Made by a program: the position numbers and the translations under genes
The notes under the pieces: model-generated
Databases searched by the model: none
What the model was told of the DNA's origin: nothing
What the model saw: only the letters and a program-made list of their open reading frames with translations
Source: an uncultured Lachnospiraceae bacterium
Lineage (GTDB): Bacteria; Bacillota; Clostridia; Lachnospirales; Lachnospiraceae
Length of the DNA: 50,312 bases
Reading direction: 5' to 3'
Assembly (NCBI GenBank): GCA_947626965.1
Contig: CANQUH010000008.1
Span: 1 to 50,312, forward strand
Shown: positions 50,275 to 50,312 of the stretch, piece by piece
How the letters are laid out: the number at the start of each line of letters is the position of its first letter
Numbering within the stretch: the first letter of the stretch is position 1

Positions 50275-50312
50275 ATGTACGGATCATTTACAGGAGGACT
50301 TGGCGGCCTTGC
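50275..50312 (+). CDS. 5' end of a gene, glycine-rich start
   Basis: ATG 50275 with GAGGAGG 7-8 bases upstream opens MYGSFTGGLGGL before the window ends. The start is well supported by promoter and ribosome site, but 12 codons are too few to name a product. Confidence 0.65.
   Translation, partial: MYGSFTGGLGGL

Overview
The window reads as chromosomal DNA of a low-to-mid-GC Firmicute, most likely a gut Lachnospiraceae-type Clostridia (inference). The supporting signs are AGGAGG-type ribosome binding sites, sigma-A promoters with near-perfect TTGACA/17 bp/TATAAT spacing, a Pta-AckA acetate pathway, the yceD-rpmF-plsX-acpP-rnc-smc-ftsY housekeeping block, and secreted proteins with cell-wall-binding repeats. 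No phage, integrase, transposase gene or CRISPR array was seen.

Layout. 1-900: the end of rlmH, a small membrane protein and a YbjQ-family protein. 964-3238 (minus): a YtrA-type GntR regulator, ABC ATPase, ABC permease and DUF3592 protein operon with its own promoter and operator. 3240-3667: no gene, but hairpins and a structured minus-strand RNA candidate. 3668-5128 (minus): RluA-family pseudouridine synthase and flavin reductase. 5210-9628 (minus): a complete polyamine importer operon (HTH-cupin regulator, potA, potB, potC, potD) with a duplicated operator-like sequence upstream. 9905-12261: a lactonase-family beta-propeller (+) and aroC (-). 12612-15781: LysM protein, rhomboid-like zinc-binding membrane protein and LtaS-like sulfatase. 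15954-18268: lysA, tRNA-Leu (-) and a DUF6062 protein (-).

18401-26795 (+): an operon of a secreted-linker MscS channel, membrane zinc-finger protein, polA and coaE, then a WalJ-like metallo-beta-lactamase-fold protein, ACT-domain protein and UPF0210 protein. 26902-28251 (-): tmcAL. 28485-39926 (+): pta-ackA, yceD-rpmF, plsX-acpP, rnc-smc-ftsY and ilvA. 39987-49492 is a more accessory stretch: a secreted HEXXH protein, an NCS2 purine permease (-), a secreted seven-repeat RCC1 propeller, a ribbon-helix-helix/coiled-coil protein, an AAA/DUF4143 ATPase, gene remnants and a secreted polysaccharide deacetylase. 49501-50076 (-): a CDP-alcohol phosphatidyltransferase; a new gene begins at 50275.

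The most interesting non-coding content is three families of structured elements. (1) Two 144-bp inverted-terminal-repeat elements (41061-41204 and 47366-47509, opposite orientation) have 8-9 bp target duplications and a hairpin that covaries between copies. A 132-bp relative lies at 12370-12501, and a solo end at 18321-18362. (2) A GC-rich two-hairpin repeat occurs at 10970, 17231, 33137 (reversed) and 40909, always in a gap beside a gene end, again with compensatory changes. (3) Single structured leaders or hairpins occur upstream of mscS (18434-18521), between smc and ftsY (37582-37649), and as a terminator-like hairpin between the promoter and start codon of the deacetylase (47593-47637).
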